A stretch of DNA of 35,633 bases from Apostichopus californicus (lineage: Eukaryota > Echinodermata > Holothuroidea > Aspidochirotida > Stichopodidae). The translations under genes and the position numbers were made by a program. Of this stretch, positions 11,482 through 21,489 are shown in pieces. The DNA is taken from NCBI GenBank assembly GCA_020650975.1, contig JAIPMN010013025.1, forward strand, positions 1-35,633, in the 5' to 3' direction. Under the pieces are notes generated by a model. It was not told where the DNA came from. It did not search any database and was given only the letters and a program-made list of their open reading frames with translations. Position 1 is the stretch's first letter, and each line of letters opens with the position of its first letter.

Positions 11482-13435
11482 TTTTCTCAATTGGAGAAAA
11501 AGTATGGGGAAACTTCTTCGTCACCTACTAAAGTTGCACATGTTGCAAGTTTACTGTTGTAAGCGGAATATAAACACGAAAGTCAAAGTGCACGGTAGCG
11601 TAGAATCTTGAACAGTCGTTTACTTTGTTCGTGCAATGAGTATCTCAAGGGGGTGGCGCTCTTCAGAAAACATTGTAATCAACTCATGGATAGGATCACT
11701 TCTGTCGCTTTTGTGATACCAGGCTGTTTGTATAGACCGGAATTGAACACCCGGCTCATAGCTCGCGACTCCGATTCCAGAAGTCTTGGCCTCGAGCTTG
11801 CCGCGGAGTTTCAGTGACATAGATTCGGTCAAGAGACAATATTAGGTTTTTGTGTAGTTTATGTTATTTTGATATACACAGGACACAATAGATTGTTTAC
11901 AAACCTTTAATTCATCAAGTGTAGACTCAATTCTCGTTCTAAAAAGGGGTCGTGATGCGTCACGTATAACGAACACCGTCATGACCACATGATTATCATG
12001 TCGATTTAAAAGGACCATGGTTGAGGGTGGCTCAATGTTGTTTGTTTTTCTTGCCCAGTCTCTTTCTTATCATGGGTGACGTTTCCTTAAAGGAAATTGT
12101 AGCTAGGATTTTTGCATAGCTATCATGGAAAGAAAGGAGTTTAGTTTGAGTTAATGCAGTGGACCCGAATTCGAGAAGTCCTGACTCCAACTTGTTTCAG
12201 AGTTTGGGTGATATGGACCCGGATATTCTGGACAAATCATTTCATCCCAATGATTTCCCTCTACCTTCTTTTTTTCTTTCCTTTTCTAATTTTCATTTAG
12301 ACATTGGCCAATATCTTGACTGGACGCGTACGACGAAGCGAGAGCGTAACACGCCACCAAATATTGAAACTCTCAGAACTTTAAAGAATCTGGTCTTTTC
12401 TTCTCACCGACTTATTGTTCCATTCATGCATAGTGGTTCCCTTTTCCTGCAACTTGGAAGACTGGGTTTTGCATTATGATCATGTGTAATTGGTCTTTTT
12501 CAGAAAATGCCAAGTAAACTAAGGCTCAATATCATGTACTTTTTTTTTCCATTTTGACACAATAGGAGGTTTACCCATACGTGCTGTAGTCATGTGATAG
12601 GGTATATATACATACGGTACGTATCTGGCAGAAAAGTTTGCATTGTCAAATTTTGATAAACTGTTTAAACTTTACCCATGCATGAAGCTGTATCTTAACT
12701 GGAGAAACATGCTCGTTGAGCCCTTGGTATATATTGTGTGCCAACCAATACCGTAACGTCCTCTCCTCTCCTGCGTCTTTCTTTTTTTTGTTATTATTTG
12801 TTATTATTTATTACTGTGTGAAAGAAAAATGCACAAAGCAGAAAATAAAAGTTGCCGAAAAACAACAGAAAATTGAAGAACGAGAAAAGTTAATTGCAAA
12901 AGTGAGGATTTTTTTTGCAGATAGTAGACTGAAAAGGCAGAAACGAGGTAGTAAAAACAGTTGCAGAACACTACAACTTTGTTGGCATGGCTCTATAAGC
13001 CTTCCATAATAAGTGAATTGACCAAATACGGAGATATAAACGAACTCCTACATAGTAATAACTGTCGCTTTCTGCTCGAAGGAAATACTTTTTGGTAGCG
13101 GTGGCGCTCTGCACAATTTGGTAACTTCAGTTTTGTAATGATCAAAGCGTTCGCCGCCCATAGTGTATAACAATGTTTACAAACGACATTGGGCTTACCA
13201 CCAGGTAATCACCTAAATAGATTGTCACTGTCCTGGCGAAATTCCTATTCATCGCAAGGTTGCAAATACCGTAACTGCTTATATGCAGCATCAGACGTGG
13301 TTCGTCTCCGAGCTGTAGCGAGTACACCTGTAAATTCTGTCAGTGAGTACAATAATATTATGCAATATGACTACGCATTTTCTGCAATGTTTGTCACAGT
13401 CAGTGACCAATGTGCCAGCTGAAAGGTGAAATTCT
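11482..13435. other. CpG-richer region, possible promoter zone; no firm gene
   Basis: Compared with the rest of the window this stretch has more CpG (for example near 11590-11830, 12330-12350, 13075-13320). It lies immediately upstream of the minus-strand candidate first exon, so part of it may be promoter. Two diverged related segments occur at about 11767-11828 and 12162-12222. Short ORFs on both strands at 11608-11832, 12159-12479, 12716-13009 and 13142-13575 overlap one another and show no recognisable domain. A coiled-coil-like Lys/Glu-rich peptide ending at a GTGAGG donor near 12900 is the only one with a hint of exon structure. Confidence 0.35.
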
Positions 13436-13468
13436 AGCCTAGGCCTAACTAGGCTAGGCCTAACTAGC
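13436..13468. repeat. Two copies of a 15-bp CTAGGCC-rich unit
   Basis: GCCTAGGCCTAACTA is followed directly by GGCTAGGCCTAACTA. The unit is itself partly palindromic (TAGGCCTA). It belongs to the CTAG-rich vocabulary also seen at 10915-11112. No gene is associated. Confidence 0.75.
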
Positions 13469-14977
13469 GTAGAACTTAGCAAGATAGTACTACTAGTACT
13501 AGACCTATCTTTAACTTTTACTAGGAATGGTGATACACACCCGACGATGATCACACAGTCCCAGTCTCGATGCAAGGGGACTGGGGTTGATATATGTCAA
13601 CTGTGAAAATATTAACCCACACCTATGACTTTTTACTGAGCTGTAAACTTAGTATAAGTATGTAGACCTAGATTCTTTGTTTAACACATAACAAACTAAA
13701 GTCTTTATGTTTAGATTAGGCAGGAGTGGAAAATATATATATATTAGGATGGTAAACAAAATAGGCCCTACTACAAAAGTAACATACATGGCCTCATGAT
13801 TGTTGTTGCATGGTACTGTATCTGGATGAAATGATGCACAGTCAACTCACCGGCTATCAAAGCTTAAAAATAATTTGAAGCAACATTGTCCAGGCAGAAC
13901 TAATAGTATTACCATTTGATAACTAATGTGGTGTGAACATCCTAGAACAGCAGAACAAGAAACTTTCTGCTAGTTTTTTAGTTTATCCTCAACCTCTGAA
14001 TAACAAATGATTGATACTAATTCAAAAATGAAAACTCTACGTCATAGAAACAAGCAAAGCTAAAGCCGTCTTTTGCTTTCTTGTGATGCCAGTAATATTC
14101 AATCAGATATATTGAGAAATTTCCTCATTCGTTTTCTGGAAAATCAACTAAGGATATGTAAGTAAAATTCTTAAAATTACAGTTTACAGTCACTGCATGA
14201 TTGCTCTTTATACCACCAATGATTAAGTGGTTATTAAGACTGACATAAACTATCCTTAGTACCGTACATTGCAACCAACTATGTAAACTCTATGTTTGTA
14301 TGAAAGAGATAATTAAGCCTTGACTAACACATTGAGGTATAATACATATGAAATCAGTACTTCATGGTAACCCTGCTTCTTGTCCTAGCGATAGTAAAAG
14401 TTGACTAGCTTAGAAAACTTAAGTTGGAGAGTGATCTTTGGCATTGTCAAAAGTTAATGTACTGTACTTCAGAAGCTGCAGAAAGTTTTGATTTTGTATA
14501 ATACTAAGCATTTGCAAGGTCAAAAAGCTATCCAAAGTTCACTAGCAGGGCCTTTAAATTTAACTGTGATATTGATATTAACTACATGGTGGTGATAATT
14601 TCTACGTCTTCATAACTACATCTTTCCAAAAATGTGTTAATATTAACAAAATAAAGAAACATAGTTTGATAGTTGAAATTTATAACTAACTTCTATTGGA
14701 CATCAGAACAATCAATTTTATTTTTAATTGATATTGATAAACATTGTCACTAGTCCCATAGCAATTTAGTTCATTAGCTTGACTTGTGGAATATTATTGC
14801 AAACAATAATGGGCATGGAAAGTATTTAGAAAAGTTCTGATTTAGTCTATGGATTTGATTAATTCCATTTACCTATTTTTATTTTTTTGGAATAGAATTT
14901 TTCAAGGAGAAGCAAACTTGATCATTTTGTGTAACGAAGTTTGTGAGTTGAGTTGAAATGTTCTATGTTCGGAAGAC
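13469..14977. other. AT-rich non-coding stretch
   Basis: Nothing supportable is seen beyond scattered TACTGTA words, a short (TA)n run near 13734-13744 and homopolymer runs. It would be 5' flank of the candidate signal-peptide exon that follows. Confidence 0.45.
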
Positions 14978-15047
14978 ATGGCTCCAGGTTTTAAATTCAT
15001 GTTTATAGGAGCTACCATTTTATGTGTGATATCATCGTGCGATGTAG
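14978..15047 (+). CDS. Candidate signal-peptide exon of a secreted or membrane protein
   Basis: An ATG at 14978 begins MAPGFKFMFIGATILCVISS followed by Cys-Asp-Val: a short Lys-containing n-region, a hydrophobic core and a small-residue SSC end, the form of a cleavable signal peptide. There is an in-frame stop upstream at 14954, so this is the first ATG. A donor TAG|GTGAAA at 15047/15048 would end the exon in phase 1, the usual phase after a signal-peptide exon. An alternative donor GAT|GTAGGT at 15043/15044 would give phase 0. Without splicing the frame runs only 40 codons. No following exon could be recognised on the + strand, and short hydrophobic ORFs arise by chance in AT-rich DNA, so confidence is low. 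Confidence 0.28.
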
Positions 15048-15221
15048 GTGAAACCTTTCACTTTCCTTTGGTTTTTCCTTTCATATTTTCAAGGTGAAAG
15101 TAAAATGTTAACTATGAAACCGGTTAGTATGACAAGAACTTCAATAGTTAGATGCAGCATAATTTGCAAAACACTTCTTCCCTTCAACCATTAAAAACTT
15201 CAATCAGATATGGCTCTGTGA

Positions 15222-15262
15222 TGTTATATTTTAGACTTGTTCAAGTCTTCAGTGTTGTATCT
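15222..15262. repeat. Diverged copy of the 19.5-kb dispersed repeat
   Basis: TTATATTTTAGACTTGTTCA then AGTCTTCAGTGTTGTAT resembles 19505-19545 (CATATTTAGACC, TTTTCAAGTCTTCAGCCTTGTGT). The shared core is TTCAAGTCTTCAG. This suggests a second, decayed member of the same dispersed repeat, in the same orientation. Confidence 0.45.
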
Positions 15263-15316
15263 GAAGACCATTAAAACTGCCCACATGTGCATCTCCCCAA
15301 GTTGAATGGCATTTTC

Positions 15317-15590
15317 AGTCACTAGGGAAAATTGCTAGTCACTAGGGAAAATTACTAGTCAGTAGGTAAAATTACTAGTCACTAGGAAAAATTGCTAGTC
15401 ACTAGGGAAAATGACTAGTCACTAGGGAAAATTACTAATCAGTAGGGAAAATTACTAGTAACTAGGAAAAATTGCTTGTCACTAGGGAAAATTGCCAATC
15501 ACTAGGGAAAACTGCTAGTCAGTAGGTAATATTACTACGTAGTCACTAGGAAAAATTGCTAGTCACTAGGGAAATCTGCTAGTCACCAGT
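15317..15590. repeat. 20-bp minisatellite, about 14 copies
   Basis: The unit TAGTCACTAGGGAAAATTGC repeats head to tail with substitutions (GGTAAAATT, GGAAAAATTG, AGTCAGTAGG, AGTAACTAGG) and a small insertion near 15535-15540 (ACGTAG). Each unit contains CTAGTCACTAG, a perfect inverted repeat around one central base, so the array is a series of potential small hairpins. There are no unique spacers of CRISPR type. No coding frame runs through it. Confidence 0.92.
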
Positions 15591-17914
15591 ATTTCTATCA
15601 CATAGACCAATGATTGGGTTCATGCATCCCCTTAAATTACTTCAAACTTTTCAGTAATTTTCATAGATAAAATTGCCGAGGATACCTCAGTGTCATCAAC
15701 GGCTTACATTGAGCAGCATCTGTTATATAAAGTTGGTAATGTCAGAAATTTAAATTACTTAGTTGCCAATAGCTTCCTTTAAGATCTTTATCATATATGT
15801 GTCTGCCTTGCTTAAAAGGAAAGAACTCCATTCCCTTGAGATTTAGAGATATAAACATGCCTTGTGCCTCTTGGATATCAGGTAGACTTGAAAATATCTG
15901 ACAGGAAGTTTTATGTTGTTTACAAAGAACGTGCAGTATATTTTTTCTTCATTATTCTGAAGATCACATGTAGTGGAAATATTGCAATATGGTTGATATA
16001 TGTAAGGAACAGCTATATATAACAACATACATTGCTAGCAAAAACATGATCAACACGTATGGTTTGCATAATTTACAGCAGGGAACTGATTATTTAAAAA
16101 CATTGCTGCTTTCATAAAAAAAAATTACAAAGTACAATACGATGAAAGAGCTTCGATATAAAATTATTCAAGATAAAATATCAGAAAATTGATTCTTATG
16201 ACACTTCCCTTATTGGTTACATCACTAGCTGAGCTTATTCAAATAAAGAACAAAAAAGAAAGAAAAAGAGAGACATAGGGTTGTTTTATGGTCTTAGATT
16301 ACTAACAATCTTGCCAGACAACCCAAAAGTCTCCTTGCAGTTGTTCAACACGTGACCTCTTCGCTTAAAGGCAAAATTTTCATCTCTCCTCTCCAACCTG
16401 TTTCCATTATAACTGTATTTGGTAAGGCTAGACATAGTCCAATGCATTATCGTCATTGAATCATCAGTTTCTGAAAACATAAATGCTGTACCAACCACGG
16501 AGATCATGAATGAATAAACTGTCTTAAAATTGTGCCGTTAAACACTTCGAACAATTCAAAATATGTCTAGTTCATTAGTCCGGCCTGATGTTCAATAACC
16601 TCTAGGCTCATGGTCATCTGCTTTAAAACTGTACAGGCCTAACATAAGGCTATGGGTAAGTTGAAGAAAATACTACGCATCAATAACTCTGTTTGACATT
16701 GAAATGACTACAACAGTTTTCGAAAGATTTTCTACATTTGGCGAAAATCCTCAGTGGTTCTTGACAATGCAGTTAACTCTGACCTATTTTAAGAATTGTG
16801 AAAGTTTACTTAGATGAAAAAGGTCAATATTGTCATCTGCAGTAGAGTATGTGTAACCTTGACAACAGTGTAATACAGGTGTACGGTAGCCGGTAATGTA
16901 CTCGCTAATTAAACACGAAAGGAACACTTTTTCCGAATTTCACTATGTCTGCATCACAGATTTGATTTTATATGTCAATTGTCAACTGTTGGTATACATG
17001 TTAGAAGGGATGAATAACTCTACCTGCTCATGTTAAAAATAACTCTTTGTACAATTAGTTTGAGGTTAAAACATACATTGACTAGGCTACAAAGACATGG
17101 GTTGTTGAATGTTGTCCAAAAATGTTCTGCTGTTTGTATGGAGTTCATATATTTATGTTTTGGATGAGCTTGTAGAATTGAAATTTAAAACATTTAAATT
17201 TAACATTTACAGGGAGCCTACATTAAGGCCCCCCCCCCCCCACTTTTTCCCAGATCTTGAGTTGGCTTTTTCACCCAATTTGGTCGGTAATTTGGTAGGT
17301 CATGCCACAGCAATACTGACAACTCTGCCATACTTTTATACTTATTCATAATGTCATTATACAGGCTATGAAAAAGATCGACCCATTGTGACGATTCTTA
17401 TTTATATCCATTTGTTGCTTTTTGTGTCGTTTATTAAATCTGGCAACACTTTTGTGCAGACAGCATAATTACATTTCCCAATAAACAACTAGTACTGGGA
17501 AATAACCTATAAATATTGCACCATATTACAGTACATCTAGGGCTTTATAAAATCCAAACATTTCTCAAAAATCTCAATTTCTCAAAGGGACACCCCTCCC
17601 CTTAGACCCCTCCCCCAGTTTGGCCCCCACTTTCAAACATCAAATCCCACCCCCTGGAAACTTTAATAGCACTCAAGTTTCTCTCATTCTTTCGACTATG
17701 ATATTTCAAGTTTAAAATGCTGCCTTAGTTAGAGTTTCACCTCTTAATATGTATACATATTAGATCCTCCTGCAAGCAGGAACTCGCGAAGAAGCCTCAT
17801 TTGCTTATCAAAGCCGCAAGCTGACCAAAGTCAGTCTCTTACATTCATAAATAACGTCCATGATTATGAATTGTTAATTGTCAACAACTCTGTAACTAGA
17901 CGACATACATTAAT
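15591..17914. other. AT-rich non-coding stretch
   Basis: No supportable gene is visible. Noted are an A/G-rich run near 16240-16275, a C run at 17229-17242, and a C-rich block at 17591-17616 (CACCCCTCCCCTTAGACCCC then TCCCCC) that recurs almost exactly at 18390-18416 inside the 18-kb transposon, so it is probably a fragment of a related element. Confidence 0.45.
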
Positions 17915-17990
17915 CTGGGAGTGACTCGAACCGGGGACCATATGATTGACAATATGAATCCTACTTGGTACCATCATATTGCACGGCAAA
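17915..17990 (-). repeat. tRNA-like fragment (degenerate tRNA gene or tRNA-derived SINE head)
   Basis: On the minus strand GGTCCCCGGTTCGAGTC (ending at 17923) contains a good RNA polymerase III B-box (GGTTCGAGTC, 17932-17923). About 38 bases upstream, TACCAAGTAGG (17970-17960) resembles an A-box. Between them CATAT/ATATG can pair around TGTCAATC like an anticodon arm. No acceptor stem pairs, and the T-stem is imperfect, so a working tRNA is unlikely. A SINE head or tRNA pseudogene fits better. Confidence 0.35.
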
Positions 17991-18040
17991 ATTAACTGCA
18001 AAATGCACTTTTAATGAGATAAAATTTTGTACAAATGTTC

Positions 18041-18494
18041 CATATACAGGGTTTTCGTTAGTAGCCGGGACCCGGGTCAAATGACCCGCCTACTGCACGT
18101 ACATGACCCGGCTACTTTGCGACGCTCAGTAAAAACAAAAAAAAAAAAAAAAAACAAAAAAAAAAAAAAAAAANNNNNNNNNNAAAAAAAAAAAAAAAAA
18201 AAAAAAACAAAAAAAAAAAAAAAAAAATCGAGAGGAATAAATACCCACAACCAGGTCAAAAAAAAGAAAAATAGGACAGAAGAAAGAGGTGATTGGGAGG
18301 GGGCAATATCATTGACCAAACAGCTGTATATTGCACCATTTTGCATCTAGAGACTTTTTAAATTGCAATTTTCCGGCAAAGGGGAGGGGCACCCCCTCCC
18401 CTTAGACCCCTCCCCCATGTCCACGTACAGACAGTCCCGCCTACTTTTCAACTTGACCTACCTACTACATTTCTTAACAAAAAACCTGCATATA
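18041..18494. mobile_element. Short inverted-repeat DNA transposon (MITE), 442 bp with 6-bp target duplication
   Basis: The element spans 18047-18488. Its left end CAGGGTTTTCGTTA and the reverse complement of its right end CAGGTTTTTTGTTA match at 12 of 14 positions. Directly outside both ends is the same hexamer CATATA (18041-18046 and 18489-18494), a target-site duplication. Subterminal sequence is also partly mirrored (GACCCGCCTACT on the left, CCCGCCTACTTTTC on the right). There is no transposase ORF; the interior is a long A tract interrupted by ten N, plus a C-rich block shared with 17591-17616. CAGG ends suggest a hAT-like element, although hAT usually makes 8-bp duplications. Other superfamilies with 6-bp duplications are possible. 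Confidence 0.7.
18174..18183. other. Assembly gap (10 N) inside a poly-A tract
   Basis: Ten N bases lie between A-rich runs (about 18130-18173 and 18184-18227) broken by single C bases. The gap is a placeholder, so the true length of this homopolymer-like tract is unknown. Any lysine- or phenylalanine-rich ORF across it is meaningless. Confidence 0.98.
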
Positions 18495-19489
18495 TACTGT
18501 ATGTAGTATACTTATGCACTGCAAACCAGTTATTTTCATGATATGAATTCCTGTTGCTGTATGCTGACAATGGATGAAGACTGACATTTATTCTGATGCT
18601 CTCCCATTTTCACCTCGGAATCATCAGAAATTACGAGGTACCGTAGGTTTGTAATTTATTATATTTTCTCTGAATTAGACCTGACTGTCAAATAATACTT
18701 TTGTTGGATGGAGGTGAGGGAATCGATAACTGCTATGATTTCCTCCGAGAGAGAACATTTTAACCAGTTGAATACTACATCATCCCAGCTGTGACGTATG
18801 AGGAAGATAACAAAGTTAAAAGGAAATTGGGGAGACTAAGGGCTCCATGAGCACAAATATTGACAAATGTATGTAACAATTAAGTAGCAAGCAAAAATTT
18901 GATGATAATATGGCATGGAGGGATATAACAATATAATTACATCCAAATCCGGTTGGACAAAATTTTTAATTTGAAAGAGGGTAAGAAAGACTCCTGTTTA
19001 ATGTGAACTGGTGACTGCTTACAGTATCTGCCATGAAAAGTCTGTAAATATGGTAAATGTGTGTCACAGATCTCCCTGGAAGATGGTTGCTACAGTAGGA
19101 TTGAAACATCGGGCCTTTTAAAGGAGACACAAACACAAGCACCGTCTTTGGCCTAAATGCAGGTATGACAGAGATCTATGGGAAGAACAACTCCCCCAAA
19201 CATCTAAGAAACATGTCACTCAGTTTGCCAGATATCTTAGTTTAGTAAGTCGTCTGGGAGCTCTCATTTGGAAATCTGTGATCTCATAGTTCCACTAGGA
19301 TCTGAAACCTTTTACTTTCTCTGTTTTACCTTTTCAAGACTGTATAGAATGTTAACAGCATTGATGCTGAGACCAATGCCATCCATCATTCACTTGTTCA
19401 TGTTAAAGGGTTTATATATAAAGCATTTTCAAAACCCATCTCCAGTACAGAAAATAAACATTGTAAATTCCTAGAGAGAAACATTAAAC
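18495..19489. other. AT-rich non-coding stretch
   Basis: No supportable gene or named repeat is visible. A 68-codon ORF at 19268-19474 has no recognisable feature. Confidence 0.45.
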
Positions 19490-19642
19490 GTTGAAGCGTG
19501 TGACGTCATATTTAGACCTTTTCAAGTCTTCAGCCTTGTGTGTATAAAGAGAGATGTTACAGTAAATTAATCTGTGATATCTCCCAAATGGAATAAGATT
19601 TTTCGTATCTGTTTGGGCAAGCTGTTGTGTAAAAGTAAGTTG

Positions 19643-19681
19643 GCCTGACGTTTCGATCCTAGCAGGATCTTCTTCAAAGGC
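19643..19681 (-). ncRNA. Hammerhead-ribozyme-like core (C3 to U variant), likely inactive
   Basis: Minus strand: GCCT (one arm of stem I), then TTGAAGA in place of the consensus CUGANGA, then a perfect stem-loop AGATCCT-GCT-AGGATC (stem II), then GAAA, ACGT-like CGTC ending in the UC cleavage position, then AGGC (second arm of stem I). All core positions match except C3, which is U. Stem III is reduced to the self-complementary ACGU, as known for dimer-acting hammerheads of Penelope-like elements. The predicted cleavage site lies between 19647 and 19646. Mutation of C3 normally abolishes activity, so this copy is probably a relic. Other family members in the genome may be intact. Confidence 0.5.
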
Positions 19682-19749
19682 TAAATGACAAGTAACAGTA
19701 ACAGACAGGACAAAAACACGCACAGAATACAGACAGGTTAATGAGCATG

Positions 19750-19970
19750 GTGAACACAAAGAGAAAGATGTAAGGGTATTAGTAGACAAGGGATGGAGAG
19801 AAGAAAGAAAGAAATCAACAGGGGAAGAGGAGAGGTAGGAGATAAACAGTGGAGGGACAAAGAGAGGATTAGGGAAGGGGATAGGGAATAAACTGGAGAA
19901 GGACAAAGACAGAAAGGTGTGGAGAAAAAAGGGTGGAAGAGAGCTATGAGAAGAGGGGTGATGGGAAAGG
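19750..19970. repeat. Purine-rich tract on the + strand (~220 bp)
   Basis: Most of this stretch is A and G, with runs such as GGAGAGAAGAAAGAAAGAAA and AGGGGAAGAGGAGAGG and only sporadic pyrimidines. Such homopurine sequence can form triplex (H-DNA) structures. Its complement accounts for the Ser/Pro/Phe/Leu-rich minus-strand ORF in this region. Confidence 0.75.
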
Positions 19971-20002
19971 TTAGTCATGTCCTTCTTGAATGTTGAGCCC
20001 AT

Positions 20003-21489
20003 GAGGTTGAATGGTGCGAAGGCAGGCTGTTCACAACAGTTGTATCTCTATTGCATTGACGAAATGAGTATGGTTGGGTTTGTGTATCTAGGCTCCTTTA
20101 ACTTTTTTTCTAGCTTTTGTATTGTTGCAATAAAAAATATAACCACACAGCATTTAAGCCATGTCACTAAATTGGGAGATCTATAACATTGCACTGTATA
20201 TGTTGGGTAACTGTGGCATTGCACAAAATTATCACCTGTAGATCTCACTAAATTACAACCTTGTGTACCCCATGAAATTCTTGACTGAACAGGGTGTGCA
20301 TTTGCAAAGCAAAGTAAATAATTCATGTTAAAAAAAGAGGCCTAATGAATGGTTGAAAAGGCAAGTGGTTACTAGGATTTCTGTATCTCATAAGTGAGTT
20401 TGAGCACTGATACTAGCCCGAGGTTATATAAAGTTTATATTATAAACTGTGCAACGTGCGTGCATGTGACGTCTGTAAATAGGTAATTGTGTAAAGGAGA
20501 AGATCGCTGTACATTAACTATGGTGTACAGTACATGTGATTGCAAATTATGTGAATTCTGTTACTACTATGCTACATGTGTGGCAACGATCACTTTAATA
20601 GTAGTAGTTACTGTACCATGATCCAGGAGATACTTCCGATATCACATCGCAAAATGTAATTTGAAAAATGTGAAACTTGCTACATAAGTGCAAAGATGTA
20701 ATATACAGTACTGTATTACTATTTTTGTAAACAGATACCATTGTAATTTTGAAGAGACAAAGCAGTGTAGCAGTTTTTGTACACAGAGACCATAGTAATT
20801 TTGAAGAAACAAAAGCCAGAGCCTTCCAAAACTGCTACCCTTTAGACACAAAAATAATTGAACACTTAAATTATTTCCCTGCCTTATACAGTACACATTA
20901 TCAGAATTATGAAATTAATGTTAACATTGATGCTGCATATTTTTCAGCAGCATGCACTCCGTTGGTACATCTGCATGAATAGTTAATCTTGATAATGGTT
21001 GATGAACTGCTAGTCGGTATCATTGGGTATGTAATTATTTTTAAACAGAGTCTGACGCATACAGTACATAGTTCTTGTTGACGTCATATATTGTTGAGTA
21101 TGATGCGTACAGTAGTACGGTGCTTTTATTAGCTTTGTTTGCTGATTTTGAGACAATGTTTGGCTCATAACTCTAGACTGTGTGCTATTGAATTGTTAAT
21201 GCAACATGCACTAAATAGAATCTTCCCTTCCATGAGTATCAGTATGGTCACTTGGTACTGTACTCCCCTCGCAATCTTGCTCCATTACAGAGTGCAAATT
21301 ATCAAACTCCCAAGGTCAATTAAGGAGTGTTTACTGCTTAGCTTACGGTATTTCTCAACATTGTCCGTCCATTGTGGCTCATTTCAGGCACTATATTGTG
21401 CTATCAATTAACATTATTAAGGAGAAAGGGTACATACTTATTATCTACATATGCAGCACCCATCAATTTACTGTACATGGATACTGTGA
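20003..21489. other. AT-rich non-coding stretch
   Basis: No supportable gene is visible. It contains a 52-bp two-copy duplication (20722-20820), many TACAGTA words and one perfect CRE octamer TGACGTCA at 21079-21086. ORFs of 70-90 codons on both strands show no domain. Confidence 0.45.
20722..20820. repeat. 52-bp direct duplication (2 copies)
   Basis: TTTTTGTAAACAGATACCAT continuing TGTAATTTTGAAGAGACAAA (from 20722) recurs as TTTTTGTACACAGAGACCAT then AGTAATTTTGAAGAAACAAA (from 20774). The copies differ by a few substitutions. No function is evident. Confidence 0.8.

Larger units (their letters stand above)
19490..20002 (-). repeat. Dispersed repeat, probably Penelope-like or retrozyme-related remnant
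   Basis: Read on the minus strand the segment has, in order, a polypyrimidine part (complement of the purine tract 19750-19970), a hammerhead-like core (19643-19681) and a tail containing CTGAAGACTTGAAAAGGTC. Parts of it have relatives in this window at 10576-10604 and 15222-15262, so it belongs to a dispersed family. The phrase encoded across the core (EEDPARIETSGQ) is, from memory, a common spurious protein in marine invertebrate annotations and marks such repeats. The 172-codon minus-strand ORF is therefore repeat-derived and not a gene. Family assignment is inference. Confidence 0.5.

Noticed and set aside
12159..12479. 106-codon + strand ORF beginning MDPNSRSPDSNLFQ
   Set aside because: Its start overlaps a segment duplicated in diverged form at 11767-11828, and the rest is low-complexity; no domain is recognisable.
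12716..13009. ORF with a hydrophobic run followed by a Lys/Glu coiled-coil-like stretch and a GTGAGG donor near 12900
   Set aside because: It has no ATG; the hydrophobic part is a TTATTATTTG simple repeat and the rest is A-rich. An internal exon at about 12829-12900 is conceivable but too weak to list.
15317..15590. Possible CRISPR array
   Set aside because: Units abut without unique spacers and the genome is eukaryotic, so this is a minisatellite.
18027..18350. Lysine-rich and phenylalanine-rich ORFs on opposite strands
   Set aside because: They translate the poly-A tract and the N gap inside the MITE.
19484..20002. 172-codon minus-strand ORF, the longest in the window
   Set aside because: Its N-terminal half is the complement of a purine tract (Ser/Pro/Phe/Leu-rich) and its C-terminal half runs through the dispersed hammerhead-like repeat. 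Repeat-derived, not a gene.
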